From: an uncultured bacterium
GTDB taxonomy: Bacteria > Bacillota_I > Bacilli_A > RFN20 > CAG-826
Direction: 5' to 3'
DNA length: 64,000 bases
Assembly (NCBI GenBank): GCA_949295325.1
Contig: CASFKG010000001.1
Coordinates: 327,665-391,664, forward strand
In this document: piece after piece, positions 35,830 through 43,857 of the stretch
Layout of the letters: every line of letters begins with the position of its first letter
Position numbering within the stretch: position 1 is the stretch's first letter
Position numbers and translations under genes: made by a program
Notes under the pieces: generated by a model
What the model was told of the DNA's origin: nothing
The model's database searches: none
What the model saw: the letters and a program-made list of their open reading frames with translations, nothing else

Positions 35830-35857
35830 TTGCCGGGCTTCCCGCCTGCAATATATT
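35830..35857 (+). promoter_or_regulatory. Promoter of the 35-residue gene
   Basis: TTGCCG at 35830-35835, 16-bp spacer, TATATT at 35852-35857. Confidence 0.65.
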
Positions 35858-35893
35858 TGGGGCGCCGGAAGGCAGAAAGGAAGATTACCTCCC

Positions 35894-36001
35894 ATGGAAA
35901 ACAGCGAAATGTATACCGAAATTGGCTATGGCGATCTCCTCGAAGAAATCGCCAGTCAGGAATCTCCGATCTTCAACGATTCGGAAGACGACCTCAGGTA
36001 A
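35894..36001 (+). CDS. Possible 35-residue acidic protein
   Basis: MENSEMYTEIGYGDLLEEIA and on to NDSEDDLR: an acidic short protein, not recognised. Support comes from its setting: a promoter, AAAGGAAG about ten bases before the ATG, and a near-perfect terminator 14 bases after the stop make a complete small transcription unit under cre-like sites. It is too short to judge by composition alone. It could instead be a leader or an RNA gene. Confidence 0.55.
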   Translation: MENSEMYTEIGYGDLLEEIASQESPIFNDSEDDLR

Positions 36002-36014
36002 ATAGTCCATTCAG

Positions 36015-36037
36015 AGAGCCCCGCGGGGCTCTTTTTT
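36015..36037. terminator. Terminator after the 35-residue gene, also usable by the MazG-like gene
   Basis: AGAGCCCC, GC, GGGGCTCT followed by TTTTT on the plus strand. Confidence 0.88.
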
Positions 36038-36546
36038 CATAGTTCCGTGTATTTGGTGGCCTTGCCCTTGCACTTTTCCACCGGGTAGTGGGCCGCGGTC
36101 TTCTTCAGTTTGTCGTTAAGGCAGGCAAGCGGATCGAAACCCATGGTCTTCATATAGGATGCATATAGGTCCATGCACCGGAGAAACAGCCCGTAATAGT
36201 CCCCTTCCCCGATATCCGGATCGACCATCTTGGAGGATTGGATCAGCAAAGCGTCCGTCAGGGCGAGGGCATCGCCTTTTTTGGCCTCCTCGAACATTTC
36301 GGCCAGACGGCGGTCGTCGAAGCTCTCCCCCGTTTCCTTTTCCCGGAGCATGTCCAGCTGGAGAAGGGCGCTGTAGACGTCCCCGGCCTCTTCCTTTTGG
36401 CCTTCGATGCTACCCGCGTGCAGGTCGTCGCTCAGTTCCCCGCATTCGATGAAAAGGGTCTTCGAAAGGCTTTTCCTGCTGTTGAAGCGGAGCCAATCCC
36501 TCTCTTCGAGGAAGACGGCCAACGGGGCCTTTATCCTACTTAGCAT
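36037..36546 (-). CDS. MazG-like nucleotide pyrophosphohydrolase
   Basis: A 169-residue all-alpha NTP pyrophosphatase-like protein. RDWLRFNSRKSLSKTLFIECGELSDDL followed by EEAGDVYSALLQL gives the E-x-x-E and E-x-x-D metal-binding pattern of the MazG/dCTPase fold (here ECGEL and EEAGD). Probably removes a non-canonical or excess NTP. It overlaps the GT8 gene by 11 bases. Confidence 0.75.
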   Translation of the reverse strand: MLSRIKAPLAVFLEERDWLRFNSRKSLSKTLFIECGELSDDLHAGSIEGQKEEAGDVYSALLQLDMLREKETGESFDDRRLAEMFEEAKKGDALALTDALLIQSSKMVDPDIGEGDYYGLFLRCMDLYASYMKTMGFDPLACLNDKLKKTAAHYPVEKCKGKATKYTEL

Positions 36547-37390
36547 GGCTAAGCGTGCCCTTCGGGGCTATGCCTTTTGAATAGTTTTCCTTGAGGAGCA
36601 GGAATGTATCGAGCACCTCGTCGTTGGAATGGTCCTTAAGTACTTCCCTGACCCTTTTGACGTCCCACTGCTTGACGCGCGTGACGTGGAGTACCGGCCA
36701 TAGATGCATGACGTCGCAGTAATGTCTGATGAGGGTGTCGGGCCTGACCTTCTTCTGCTCGTTGAAGCGTTCCGGCAAGAAGGCGATCTTGTCGCTGAAA
36801 TAGAGATTCAGGGCGGTCTGGTCGGGCATGAACATCCTCTTTTCTATGACCGCCCGGCGGCAAAGGGAAAGGATGTTGGTTTCCCGGATTTTGGCGATAT
36901 CCATCAAAAGCACGCCGGAATTGCAGTAATCCGCGTTCAGCCAGACGCTTCCCACCGCGTCTTTCGCCATGCCTAGCATCGAGTCCCTGAGGTCGTATTC
37001 GAATAATTCCTTTATGTCCCCCAGAGCCAAGGTATCGCAATCCAGATATAGGAGCCGGTCGGGCACCGCCTCCACTTCGTCGAGGAAGAGCCTCAGGAGG
37101 CAATAGGGAGAAAAACGGCCCCTTTTGTTTTTGCTTTTGGCGATTTCGCCCTTTATCGGACCGGTGAGGTCGACGAGCCTTATCCTCGAATCGGGGTTGT
37201 AGAACCTTATCGTGTCCCCGATGTACTCCGCTTCCTTCTCGCCCATTGGAACGTATTCCTTTTTGATGTCGGAAAAATCCCCGGTCAGTATGAGAACATC
37301 CAGTTTCTCGTGGCTCCTGGAGGCGATGCTTAGCAAAGACGAGAGCATCCCGTCGAACATGGCCAGATTGCCGCAGTAGAGTAGATTCAT
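36536..37390 (-). CDS. Family 8 glycosyltransferase
   Basis: A 284-residue GT8 enzyme of the LgtC/galactosyltransferase type. The DxD motif is LYLDCDTLAL, NSGVLLMDIAKI and PDQTALNLYF are the following conserved blocks, and HVTRVKQWD stands where the H-x-x-G-x-x-K-P-W block lies. Probably acts on a surface polysaccharide or glycolipid. Leaderless-type promoter; first gene before the MazG-like protein. Confidence 0.88.
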   Translation of the reverse strand: MNLLYCGNLAMFDGMLSSLLSIASRSHEKLDVLILTGDFSDIKKEYVPMGEKEAEYIGDTIRFYNPDSRIRLVDLTGPIKGEIAKSKNKRGRFSPYCLLRLFLDEVEAVPDRLLYLDCDTLALGDIKELFEYDLRDSMLGMAKDAVGSVWLNADYCNSGVLLMDIAKIRETNILSLCRRAVIEKRMFMPDQTALNLYFSDKIAFLPERFNEQKKVRPDTLIRHYCDVMHLWPVLHVTRVKQWDVKRVREVLKDHSNDEVLDTFLLLKENYSKGIAPKGTLSHAK

Positions 37391-37424
37391 GGTTAGATGA
37401 TAAACGATTTGGCAGATAGGAAAA
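37391..37424 (-). promoter_or_regulatory. Leaderless-type promoter of the GT8 gene, embedded in the clpB terminator
   Basis: TTTTCC at 37419-37424 (the T tract of the clpB terminator), 16-bp spacer, TATCAT at 37397-37402, six bases to ATG 37390. Confidence 0.6.
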
Positions 37425-37452
37425 CCCCCGGGAGGATTACTTCCGGGGGTTG
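37419..37452 (-). terminator. Terminator of clpB
   Basis: Minus strand: ACCCCCGG, loop, CCGGGGGT, then TTTCC; the stem overlaps the last codons of clpB. Confidence 0.8.
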
Positions 37453-39548
37453 ATGACGATATTCTGTCCGTCGTAGTCGACCTGATAGACCGTTTCGGTG
37501 TCCATCTTGCCTTCCACGATGGCCGTGGCCAACGCGGTTTCGACCTTGTCGTCGATGAAACGCCTTATCGGCCTGGCGCCGAACTCGGGGCTATAGGCGG
37601 AATCGAGGATGTACTTCTTCAAAGCATCGCCGAAGACGACGCTGAAGTACTGGCCCTTAAGCCTATTCCCGAGCAGGCGGAGCATTTTGTCGACTATCTT
37701 CATCTGCACGTCTTTGCTAAGCGGGTTGAAGTAGACGATTTCGTCGATCCTGTTGAGAAATTCGGGCTTGAAGGTCCTATGCAGCAGTTCCTTCACCGGC
37801 TCGCGCTCCCCTTTGAGGAGATACTCGCTTCCGAGGTTGCTCGTCATGATGATGATGGTGTTGCGGAAATCCACGGTGCGGCCCTGCGAATCGGTAAGGC
37901 GGCCGTCGTCGAGTATCTGCAAAAGCAGGTTGTAGACTTCGGGGTGGGCCTTTTCGATTTCGTCGAACAGCACGATGGAGTACGGGGCACGCCTCACCTT
38001 TTCGGTCAGCTGTCCTCCTTCTTCGTATCCGACATATCCCGGCGGGGCGCCGATCAGGCGCGAAACGCTGTAGCGTTCCATGTACTCCGACATGTCGATC
38101 CTTATGATGTTCGACTCGCTGTCGAACAGGGCCTCGGCAAGCGCCTTGGCGACTTCGGTCTTGCCGACTCCGGTAGGACCGAGGAACAAGAAGCTGCCGA
38201 TGGGGCGGTTCGAGTCCTTTATGCCGGCCCTCTGGCGGAGTATGGCGTTGCTTACCAGCCTGATGGCTTCGTCTTGGCCGATGACCCGCTTGCTTAGGGT
38301 GTCCTTGAGGTCGAGGACCTTTTCCCTATCGCCTTTTTCCAGGCGGCTGACCGGTATTCCGGTGGTCTTCGAGACGATGCGGGCGATTTCGTTTTCGTCC
38401 ACGACCTCGCTTACAAGACGGTCGTTGCCGCCCTTTTCGAGGTCCTTGATGGTCTTCTCGAGTTCCGGGATTTCCTTGTACTGGAGTTCGCTGGCCCGCG
38501 CGTAGTTCCCGTTGTTGAAGGCGGTCTGGAGTTCGAACTTCGCCTTTTCCAGCCTTTCCTTGCTGTCCTGGGCGAGCTTGATCTCCGACTTTTCCTTCTC
38601 CCACTTCTTGGAGAGTTCATCGCGCTCCTTCTTTCCGTCCTCCAGTTCCTTTTCGAGATCGGAAAGGCGGCGCTTGCTCGATTCATCGGTCTCTTTCTGC
38701 AGGGCGACCTTCTCCACTTCGAGCGAGCGCAGTTTCCTTTCGATGTCGTCTAGTTCGGCCGGGGAAGACTGTATTTCCACTTTGATGGAAGCGCAGGCTT
38801 CGTCGACCAAGTCGATGGCCTTGTCGGGCAAAAAGCGCGAAGTGATGTAACGGTTGGAAAGCGTGGCGGCGGCCACGAGGGCACCGTCGGTGATACGGAC
38901 CCCGTGGAAGGATTCGAATCTCTCTTTCAATCCCCTCAATATGGTGATCGTGTCTTCGACGCTCGGTTCGTTGACCATGACCGGCTGGAAGCGCCGTTCC
39001 AAAGCCCTGTCCTTTTCGATGTACTGGCGGTACTCGGATAGAGTGGTCGCGCCGATGCAGTCGATTTCGCCGCGGGCGAGCATCGGCTTGAGCATATTCG
39101 AGGCATCGAGGGCCCCGTCGCTTCTCCCGGCGCCGACGATGAGGTGGATTTCGTCGATGAAGAGGATTATCTTGCCGTTGGATTCCTTGATTTTGTTAAG
39201 GACGGCCTTGAGACGCTCCTCGAATTCGCCGCGGTACTTGGCCCCGGCGACGAGGGCGCCCATATCGAGCTCGTATATTTCCTTGTCCCTTAAGGTGGAC
39301 GGTACATCGTTTTTCACGATTCGTTCGGCCAGGCCTTCGAGTATGGCCGTCTTGCCGACGCCCGGTTCGCCTAGCAATATGACGTTGTTCTTGGTCTTGC
39401 GGGCCAGGATTTCTATTATTTTGTGGATTTCTTCGTCCCGTCCGATGACGGGGTCGACCTTGCCGTCCTTGACGGCTTGGTTGATGTTGCGGCCGAATTT
39501 GTCCAAAACGTTCGGATCTTCGGCGTAGTTTTCCATTCCTTCGTTCAT
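37437..39548 (-). CDS. clpB: ClpB disaggregase lacking the N-terminal domain
   Basis: 703 residues against about 860 for full-length ClpB. It begins just before NBD1 (ALTERNATIVE N-domain absent): [16 protein letters not shown], Walker A GEPGVGKT, Walker B ILFIDEIH, the coiled-coil middle domain (about 240-370), then NBD2 with [14 protein letters not shown] and [13 protein letters not shown]. It solubilises aggregated proteins with DnaK. The same short form is known in mycoplasmas. The start is set by AGGAGG eight bases upstream. CIRCE operator over the promoter. The pore-loop [12 protein letters not shown] is intact. Confidence 0.95.
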   Translation of the reverse strand: MNEGMENYAEDPNVLDKFGRNINQAVKDGKVDPVIGRDEEIHKIIEILARKTKNNVILLGEPGVGKTAILEGLAERIVKNDVPSTLRDKEIYELDMGALVAGAKYRGEFEERLKAVLNKIKESNGKIILFIDEIHLIVGAGRSDGALDASNMLKPMLARGEIDCIGATTLSEYRQYIEKDRALERRFQPVMVNEPSVEDTITILRGLKERFESFHGVRITDGALVAAATLSNRYITSRFLPDKAIDLVDEACASIKVEIQSSPAELDDIERKLRSLEVEKVALQKETDESSKRRLSDLEKELEDGKKERDELSKKWEKEKSEIKLAQDSKERLEKAKFELQTAFNNGNYARASELQYKEIPELEKTIKDLEKGGNDRLVSEVVDENEIARIVSKTTGIPVSRLEKGDREKVLDLKDTLSKRVIGQDEAIRLVSNAILRQRAGIKDSNRPIGSFLFLGPTGVGKTEVAKALAEALFDSESNIIRIDMSEYMERYSVSRLIGAPPGYVGYEEGGQLTEKVRRAPYSIVLFDEIEKAHPEVYNLLLQILDDGRLTDSQGRTVDFRNTIIIMTSNLGSEYLLKGEREPVKELLHRTFKPEFLNRIDEIVYFNPLSKDVQMKIVDKMLRLLGNRLKGQYFSVVFGDALKKYILDSAYSPEFGARPIRRFIDDKVETALATAIVEGKMDTETVYQVDYDGQNIVINPRK

Positions 39549-39572
39549 GAAAGGTTCCTCCTTTCAATCGGT

Positions 39573-39600
39573 ATCATACTATGTTCTTTAGCACTCGCAA
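39573..39600 (-). promoter_or_regulatory. clpB promoter
   Basis: TTGCGA at 39595-39600 inside CIRCE, 16-bp spacer, TATGAT at 39573-39578. Confidence 0.75.
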
Positions 39601-39614
39601 GTGTAGAGTGCTAT
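39588..39614 (-). promoter_or_regulatory. CIRCE operator (HrcA) of clpB
   Basis: TTAGCACTC, nine bases, GAGTGCTAT: one mismatch from consensus and overlapping the -35. Confidence 0.9.
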
Positions 39615-39631
39615 TTTTATAAAGATTCAAG

Positions 39632-39667
39632 TAAAAGAAAACCCGCTTCCTGCTTGGGGAAACGGGT
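39632..39667 (-). terminator. Terminator of the ECF S-component gene
   Basis: Minus strand: ACCCGTTTCCCC, loop, GGAAGCGGGT, then TTTTCTTTT. Confidence 0.75.
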
Positions 39668-39681
39668 CGTTTGCCAACGGC

Positions 39682-40257
39682 TTAGTTCCTGTCCTTGGCG
39701 AAGGGATATAGGAGCAGCGACAAAAGCGGCAGTCCGACGACGGAGATGAGCATTCCGGGCCAGCTTTGGAGAATCTGGCTCCAGATGAGACTCCCGGAAA
39801 GGCCGCCGACGCTTTCGAAGATGTAGGCGGCGGCGAGGAAGGATAGACGGCCGAGGACCACCGCGGCCAAAGCGCCCGCGAAGGCGAACAGGGGATTCTT
39901 GGCACTCGGCTTGCTGAAGGCACCGGAAACGCCGGCGAAAACGGCAAGTTCGAATACCATGTAGGGCAAGCGGGCAAGAGCCGGCATGGCATTGCCGGTC
40001 GCAGAAGTGATGAGGAAGCTAACAATCGGGGAAAGAAGTCCGATGCCGAGTCCCCACTTCCACCCCAATAGCAGGCCGCCGAGTATGACGGGTAGATACA
40101 TCGGCAGATAGGTCATGCCGCCCGCGGCTCCGGCATAGATATGCACGATCTGGGGAAGGGCTACGGCCATCACGACGAGCAAAGCGCTCAGCGCGGCCTT
40201 GAGGGTAAGGCCCTTGGCCTTGGCCAGGCCATGTGCTTTCAGAATCGAATCGATCAT
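39682..40257 (-). CDS. ECF transporter substrate-binding S component
   Basis: A 191-residue membrane protein with six hydrophobic segments of the general ECF S-component family (PF12822 type): YLPMYLPVILGGLLLGWKWGLGIGLLSPIVSFLIT, then MPALARLPYMVFELAVFAG. It would capture a vitamin or related ligand and dock with a shared EcfAAT module encoded elsewhere. SD AAAGGAG. No riboswitch was seen, so the ligand is unknown. Confidence 0.85.
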   Translation of the reverse strand: MIDSILKAHGLAKAKGLTLKAALSALLVVMAVALPQIVHIYAGAAGGMTYLPMYLPVILGGLLLGWKWGLGIGLLSPIVSFLITSATGNAMPALARLPYMVFELAVFAGVSGAFSKPSAKNPLFAFAGALAAVVLGRLSFLAAAYIFESVGGLSGSLIWSQILQSWPGMLISVVGLPLLSLLLYPFAKDRN

Positions 40258-40332
40258 TGGAACAACTCCTTTAACGAAAAGTAGTTTATGGAAGTAGAGT
40301 GGCGGGTCAAGGGTTTGGCTTTGCGAAAACCG

Positions 40333-41688
40333 TCATTTCGGCAAAGTCTCGGGCAAATCTTCTATTCCGCATTCCCCGTGGAGGTACTTGTAGATACCAT
40401 CATAGAACTCGGGGTTCCTAGTTTTGTCAAAACCGTCGAGATCCCCTAGCGGTACGAATATGACCATGCCCTGGCGGGCTCTGGTTAGCAAGACGCGGTA
40501 GGCATTTACCAAATAACGCTGGCGGGCCTCGCTGTTGCGGTGTTTCCAGGAACTCCCGCTGAAGCTATACGGATCCCATTTACCGTTTTTGGGATTGATC
40601 CGCAAATCGGCATCCCACCCGACTATGGCGTAGTCGAGTTCGAGGCCCTGGACCTTGAATTCGGTCGCGGCGACATCCATGAAGTCGGAGGAACGCAAAT
40701 CGTCTTTGGGCGAAAGAAACCACTGGGAAGGATTCATATCGATGGAAGAGTAAACGCCCTCGGCCTTCAAGCGTTGGGCGGAGCTCGAAATGACGATTCC
40801 CGAGCGCTGGCTTCCTCTTACCTGCCCCCGGATGTAACGTTTGGCCGCCCGGATGTCGCGCGTAATGAAAATGGGAAATTTGTCTTTGATTTGGGTGTAG
40901 ATTTGTCGGGCTTTTCCGCAGTCCTGCGCCAAAACCGCGTCCACGAAGGCGCTTTGCTGCTCGCTTCGGAAGGTCCGCACCGAGACACTAAGGTGCAAAC
41001 CGTCTATTTGATGGCATTTCTGTGAGGATAATACCGATTTCTTGTCGATTCTCGCGTCTTCCTGCTGACCGAATATGCCAGAAGAATAATAGATGTCCCA
41101 ATCGGGAAAATAGTCTATGGCACTCGAGAACCACTCCCCGATGCCGACTTCACCGTCATTGATGTCTTGGCCAAGGCCGACTAGGCAAACTATGGCGGAC
41201 CAGTCCTTTCTTCTATCCATTACGGAAAGGAAGTAGTGTGGTTCGCTTACGTCTATTTGGACGTTCATTTTCTTCTTTGACCAATCAGATAGTTTGGCCT
41301 TGTCCCAGCATCTCTGGGCTTCGTCGAAAATGATGACGTTTTCGTTCGGTGGGACGTCGCTATGGTTGATGCTGTAGCGCCTGAAGGCATAGGCGGCCTG
41401 TATGAAAGTGGCAACGCCGGCTTTGATTTCTTCCTTTGTGTGTTTCCCTTTTCCCTTTTTGACTCTTTCCAACGCGTCGTCGGTCAGGGCTTTCCTCAAT
41501 ACCTCGACCAGCGGGCCGTTCCCGGATAGATAAACGGCCCCGGAAGTGCCGTCGGGTTTGAGGTTGCCCGCGGCGATATCAAGACCCACCAAGGTCTTGC
41601 CGGCTCCAGGCACGCCGGTAATGAAAATTATGGATTTCCTCCCTGGTTTTTGGTTTTTTCGATTATCTCGGCAACTGCCTTTTCGCAT
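40333..41688 (-). CDS. DUF2075-type P-loop ATPase, C-terminal part after a frame change
   Basis: The C-terminal ATPase/helicase-like half of a DUF2075 (schlafen-like AAA) protein: Walker A ITGVPGAGKTLVGLDIA, Walker B NVIIFDEAQRCWD, and late motifs FKVQGLELDYAIVGWD and NAYRVLLTRARQGMVIFVP (superfamily 1 helicase-like). Family members are normally one protein of over 600 residues. Here the N-terminal half is the next upstream frame, which ends at 41628. No Shine-Dalgarno site precedes any start here. The two frames join if the A6 run at 41654-41659 (T on plus strand) is read as seven. Confidence 0.8.
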   Translation of the reverse strand: MRKGSCRDNRKNQKPGRKSIIFITGVPGAGKTLVGLDIAAGNLKPDGTSGAVYLSGNGPLVEVLRKALTDDALERVKKGKGKHTKEEIKAGVATFIQAAYAFRRYSINHSDVPPNENVIIFDEAQRCWDKAKLSDWSKKKMNVQIDVSEPHYFLSVMDRRKDWSAIVCLVGLGQDINDGEVGIGEWFSSAIDYFPDWDIYYSSGIFGQQEDARIDKKSVLSSQKCHQIDGLHLSVSVRTFRSEQQSAFVDAVLAQDCGKARQIYTQIKDKFPIFITRDIRAAKRYIRGQVRGSQRSGIVISSSAQRLKAEGVYSSIDMNPSQWFLSPKDDLRSSDFMDVAATEFKVQGLELDYAIVGWDADLRINPKNGKWDPYSFSGSSWKHRNSEARQRYLVNAYRVLLTRARQGMVIFVPLGDLDGFDKTRNPEFYDGIYKYLHGECGIEDLPETLPK

Positions 41689-42380
41689 TTGTCAATGTTC
41701 TCCTGCCCAGCTTCCGACCTTGCTATTTCATGGACGTTATGGCCCCGGTATGCGGTTAGGGCCGCTTCGATGATATTCGGGGTCGGATGGTATTCGGAAT
41801 TAAACCATTTTTCGAAATCGAGTTTTTCGTTGGTCCCGTAAACCTTTGCTACTTCCTCCACCCTATCCAAAAGGTTTTCGTTGTTTGCATATTGCAGGCG
41901 GACCTGCTTGTCGCTATAGGCATCTATCCTGTTGTTCTTATAGTCCTTGGCTTCGGTGGCTACGAGGATTGGGCAGACATAAAGATCTTTGGATTCCTTG
42001 TGGAAGTTCTTCAAATCAAGTGCGTAATCCTCGGCTTGTTCAGCATCGCGGGCCTCGTAGCTCTTCGCCCCGTTTTTGAATTCGAGCGAAAAGACCATGT
42101 GCTTGATCAGCAGCACGACATCGATCCTTTTCCCCATCCTAACGATGTCGTATTCGAAGATGATGTCGCCAGAACAGCCGGATCTTTTGAGTTTCTCCTG
42201 CAGTTCCCAAATCTGGCTTTGCCAAGCCTTGGACTGTTCGACCGTATCATCGAAGCCAAAGTCGGTTCCGAACCTGGTCAACTGCCCCAGGATATAATCG
42301 GGTTCGTCGGTCAAGAATGCGTCGATGGTGTTGAAATAATAGGCTTTCCCGGACTGCTTCGAATAAATGGAATGTTCCAT
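41628..42380 (-). CDS. DUF2075 protein, N-terminal part (frame-changed)
   Basis: About 250 residues from ATG 42380. It carries the PD-(D/E)XK-like front domain of DUF2075 proteins: YDIVRMGKRIDVVLLIKHMVFSLEFKNG (motif D..E-x-K), YALDLKNFH and PTPNIIEAALTAYRGHNVHEIAR. It ends in EIIEKTKNQGGNP where relatives continue straight into the Walker A region, so it is the front of a broken or frameshifted gene. Leaderless-type promoter with a palindrome over the -35. Often linked to defence or DNA metabolism; the exact role is not known. Confidence 0.8.
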   Translation of the reverse strand: MEHSIYSKQSGKAYYFNTIDAFLTDEPDYILGQLTRFGTDFGFDDTVEQSKAWQSQIWELQEKLKRSGCSGDIIFEYDIVRMGKRIDVVLLIKHMVFSLEFKNGAKSYEARDAEQAEDYALDLKNFHKESKDLYVCPILVATEAKDYKNNRIDAYSDKQVRLQYANNENLLDRVEEVAKVYGTNEKLDFEKWFNSEYHPTPNIIEAALTAYRGHNVHEIARSEAGQENIDKCEKAVAEIIEKTKNQGGNP

Positions 42381-42416
42381 GGGAGTAAACCTATCAGAGC
42401 CATTGATCGAGATCAA
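42381..42416 (-). promoter_or_regulatory. Leaderless-type promoter of the DUF2075 gene
   Basis: TTGATC at 42411-42416, 17-bp spacer, TAGGTT at 42388-42393, seven bases to ATG 42380. Confidence 0.65.
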
Positions 42417-42417
42417 T
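42402..42417. promoter_or_regulatory. Palindrome over the DUF2075 promoter -35
   Basis: ATTGATC, GA, GATCAAT: a perfect 7-bp inverted repeat placed where a repressor would block RNA polymerase. Confidence 0.5.
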
Positions 42418-42442
42418 TAAGGGCTCGAGAAATACGGACGTA

Positions 42443-42478
42443 AAACAAAAAAGGAAAAGGGCCGGAGCCCCTTTCCTT
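42443..42478 (-). terminator. Terminator of the 437-residue lipoprotein gene
   Basis: Minus strand: AAGGAAAGGGGCTCCGG pairing with CCCTTTTCCTT, then TTTTTGTTTT. Confidence 0.85.
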
Positions 42479-42486
42479 GAACCGGC

Positions 42487-43800
42487 TTATTCCGGTAGTA
42501 CCGGAGTGTACGGCAATTCGGTTTGGCCTATGTTGCTGAAGGCGAACGATGCGGTGACAGTCGATACCGCCCCGGTTCCGTAGACGGAAGTGACGTCGAT
42601 TTGGAAGGACTTCTCCCCGGTTACGGCGAAGGTCGCCGCAGTCGTGTTGAGGCGGAAGTCGTCGTAAGGCGCCAAGAGCAGGGCGTCGTGGACCATCGGG
42701 ATGATCGCCCCGATACGGCTAAGGGCGATGTCTTTGACCTTGTAGCTTCCGTCGGTGTCCTCGTAGAAGATGCCGCTGGATAGCTCGGCCAAATCACCGG
42801 CGAGATAGTCGTATGTTTCCTTTTCGTAATACGTTTCGTATATCTCCGGATCGTTTGGCAGCCACTCGAAGTTTTCGTTGTCCAAGGTGAAATACCAATA
42901 GAGATCCATGGTGCCTTCCGGATTCGGCGTGAAGTACCAGTCCATCATCGCCGGTTCGGAACCGCCGATTCCGAACATGGTGAAAAGGATGTTCTCCCCG
43001 TCGAAATAGACGCGGCTTGTCTCCTCGCCTTCCATCAACGTGGAGAAGGTAAATCCGTCCTCCGCTCCTTCGAACACGGAATCGAGTTCCCCGATGGTCG
43101 TGCCGACGGCCACGGTGTCTTCGACGGTCGCCCCAAGCGTGATTTCGTAATCGACAACCACTTCGACATCGACGGCGGTATAGGTGCCGGTGCTCACGAA
43201 TTTCTCGCTGCCTTTCAGGGTTCCGGTCAATCCATAGCCTTCCTCGCCGACGGAAAGGACGAGTTGTCCGGAATAACCGGCCCCGAAGATCCGGTGGGCC
43301 AAATCAAGGCCCAAGTCGGCCGGCAATTCGTACTCGCCGGTGGATCCGGCAACGGCCGTGAGGTCTTCTTCCGCCAAACCGGCAAGGGGGTTGTCGAAGT
43401 TCCCCTTGAAGGGTACCGCTTCTCCGTCCACGAGATAGTTTTCGTAGCCTATCGTATTGTCGATCGCGAGGTACTCGGTTTTGGCCAAGCCGTCGGTTCC
43501 CTTGAATACCGTTAGGCTGTCGCGGGCTTCGTCGGCCGGCCTTTCGGAAAGCGAGGAAAAAGCATCCGCGGCAAAGCTTACGGTATCGTTGAAGACGGAG
43601 ACGTTGTCGTTTTCAGAATAATAGGGGTTGGGGAACGTCCTGCTCCTAGTAGAGGTACCGGTGATCGTTATTTCGCCGCCGAGAGCGGCCAAAGCGGCAT
43701 CGAGTTCGCTTGGTTCCGAGGAACCAGAAGTGGTTTCTCCTCCCGCGCAGGCCGCCAAGGCCAGCATCGGAAGCAATAGAAGTAGTGGCGTCTTTTTCAT
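42487..43800 (-). CDS. Secreted lipoprotein (paralogue 1)
   Basis: 437 residues. A lipoprotein signal peptide with lipobox LAAC (Cys18) is followed by a Ser/Gly/Thr/Glu spacer. The mature part is acidic, threonine/tyrosine-rich and mostly beta; several segments repeat a pattern of short strands. The C-terminus SNIGQTELPYTPVLP is shared with the lipoprotein at 48896 (SDIGSATLPVTP), so the two are relatives. SD AAAGGAGG. Function unknown; a cell-surface protein anchored in the membrane. Confidence 0.85.
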   Translation of the reverse strand: MKKTPLLLLLPMLALAACAGGETTSGSSEPSELDAALAALGGEITITGTSTRSRTFPNPYYSENDNVSVFNDTVSFAADAFSSLSERPADEARDSLTVFKGTDGLAKTEYLAIDNTIGYENYLVDGEAVPFKGNFDNPLAGLAEEDLTAVAGSTGEYELPADLGLDLAHRIFGAGYSGQLVLSVGEEGYGLTGTLKGSEKFVSTGTYTAVDVEVVVDYEITLGATVEDTVAVGTTIGELDSVFEGAEDGFTFSTLMEGEETSRVYFDGENILFTMFGIGGSEPAMMDWYFTPNPEGTMDLYWYFTLDNENFEWLPNDPEIYETYYEKETYDYLAGDLAELSSGIFYEDTDGSYKVKDIALSRIGAIIPMVHDALLLAPYDDFRLNTTAATFAVTGEKSFQIDVTSVYGTGAVSTVTASFAFSNIGQTELPYTPVLPE

Positions 43801-43857
43801 TTCTTACCTCCTTTTAAGGTGCTCAAAAAATAAAGGCAAAACGCAAAATTTCAATGA

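Larger units (their letters stand above)
35580..35893. other. Divergent regulatory gap with cre-like sites and repeats
   Basis: 314 bases between the PIN gene and a short plus-strand frame. It holds two CcpA/LacI-type operator sequences, a 13-bp tandem repeat and a plus-strand promoter, described separately. The minus-strand side has purine-rich SD-like stretches but no convincing promoter hexamers. Confidence 0.6.
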
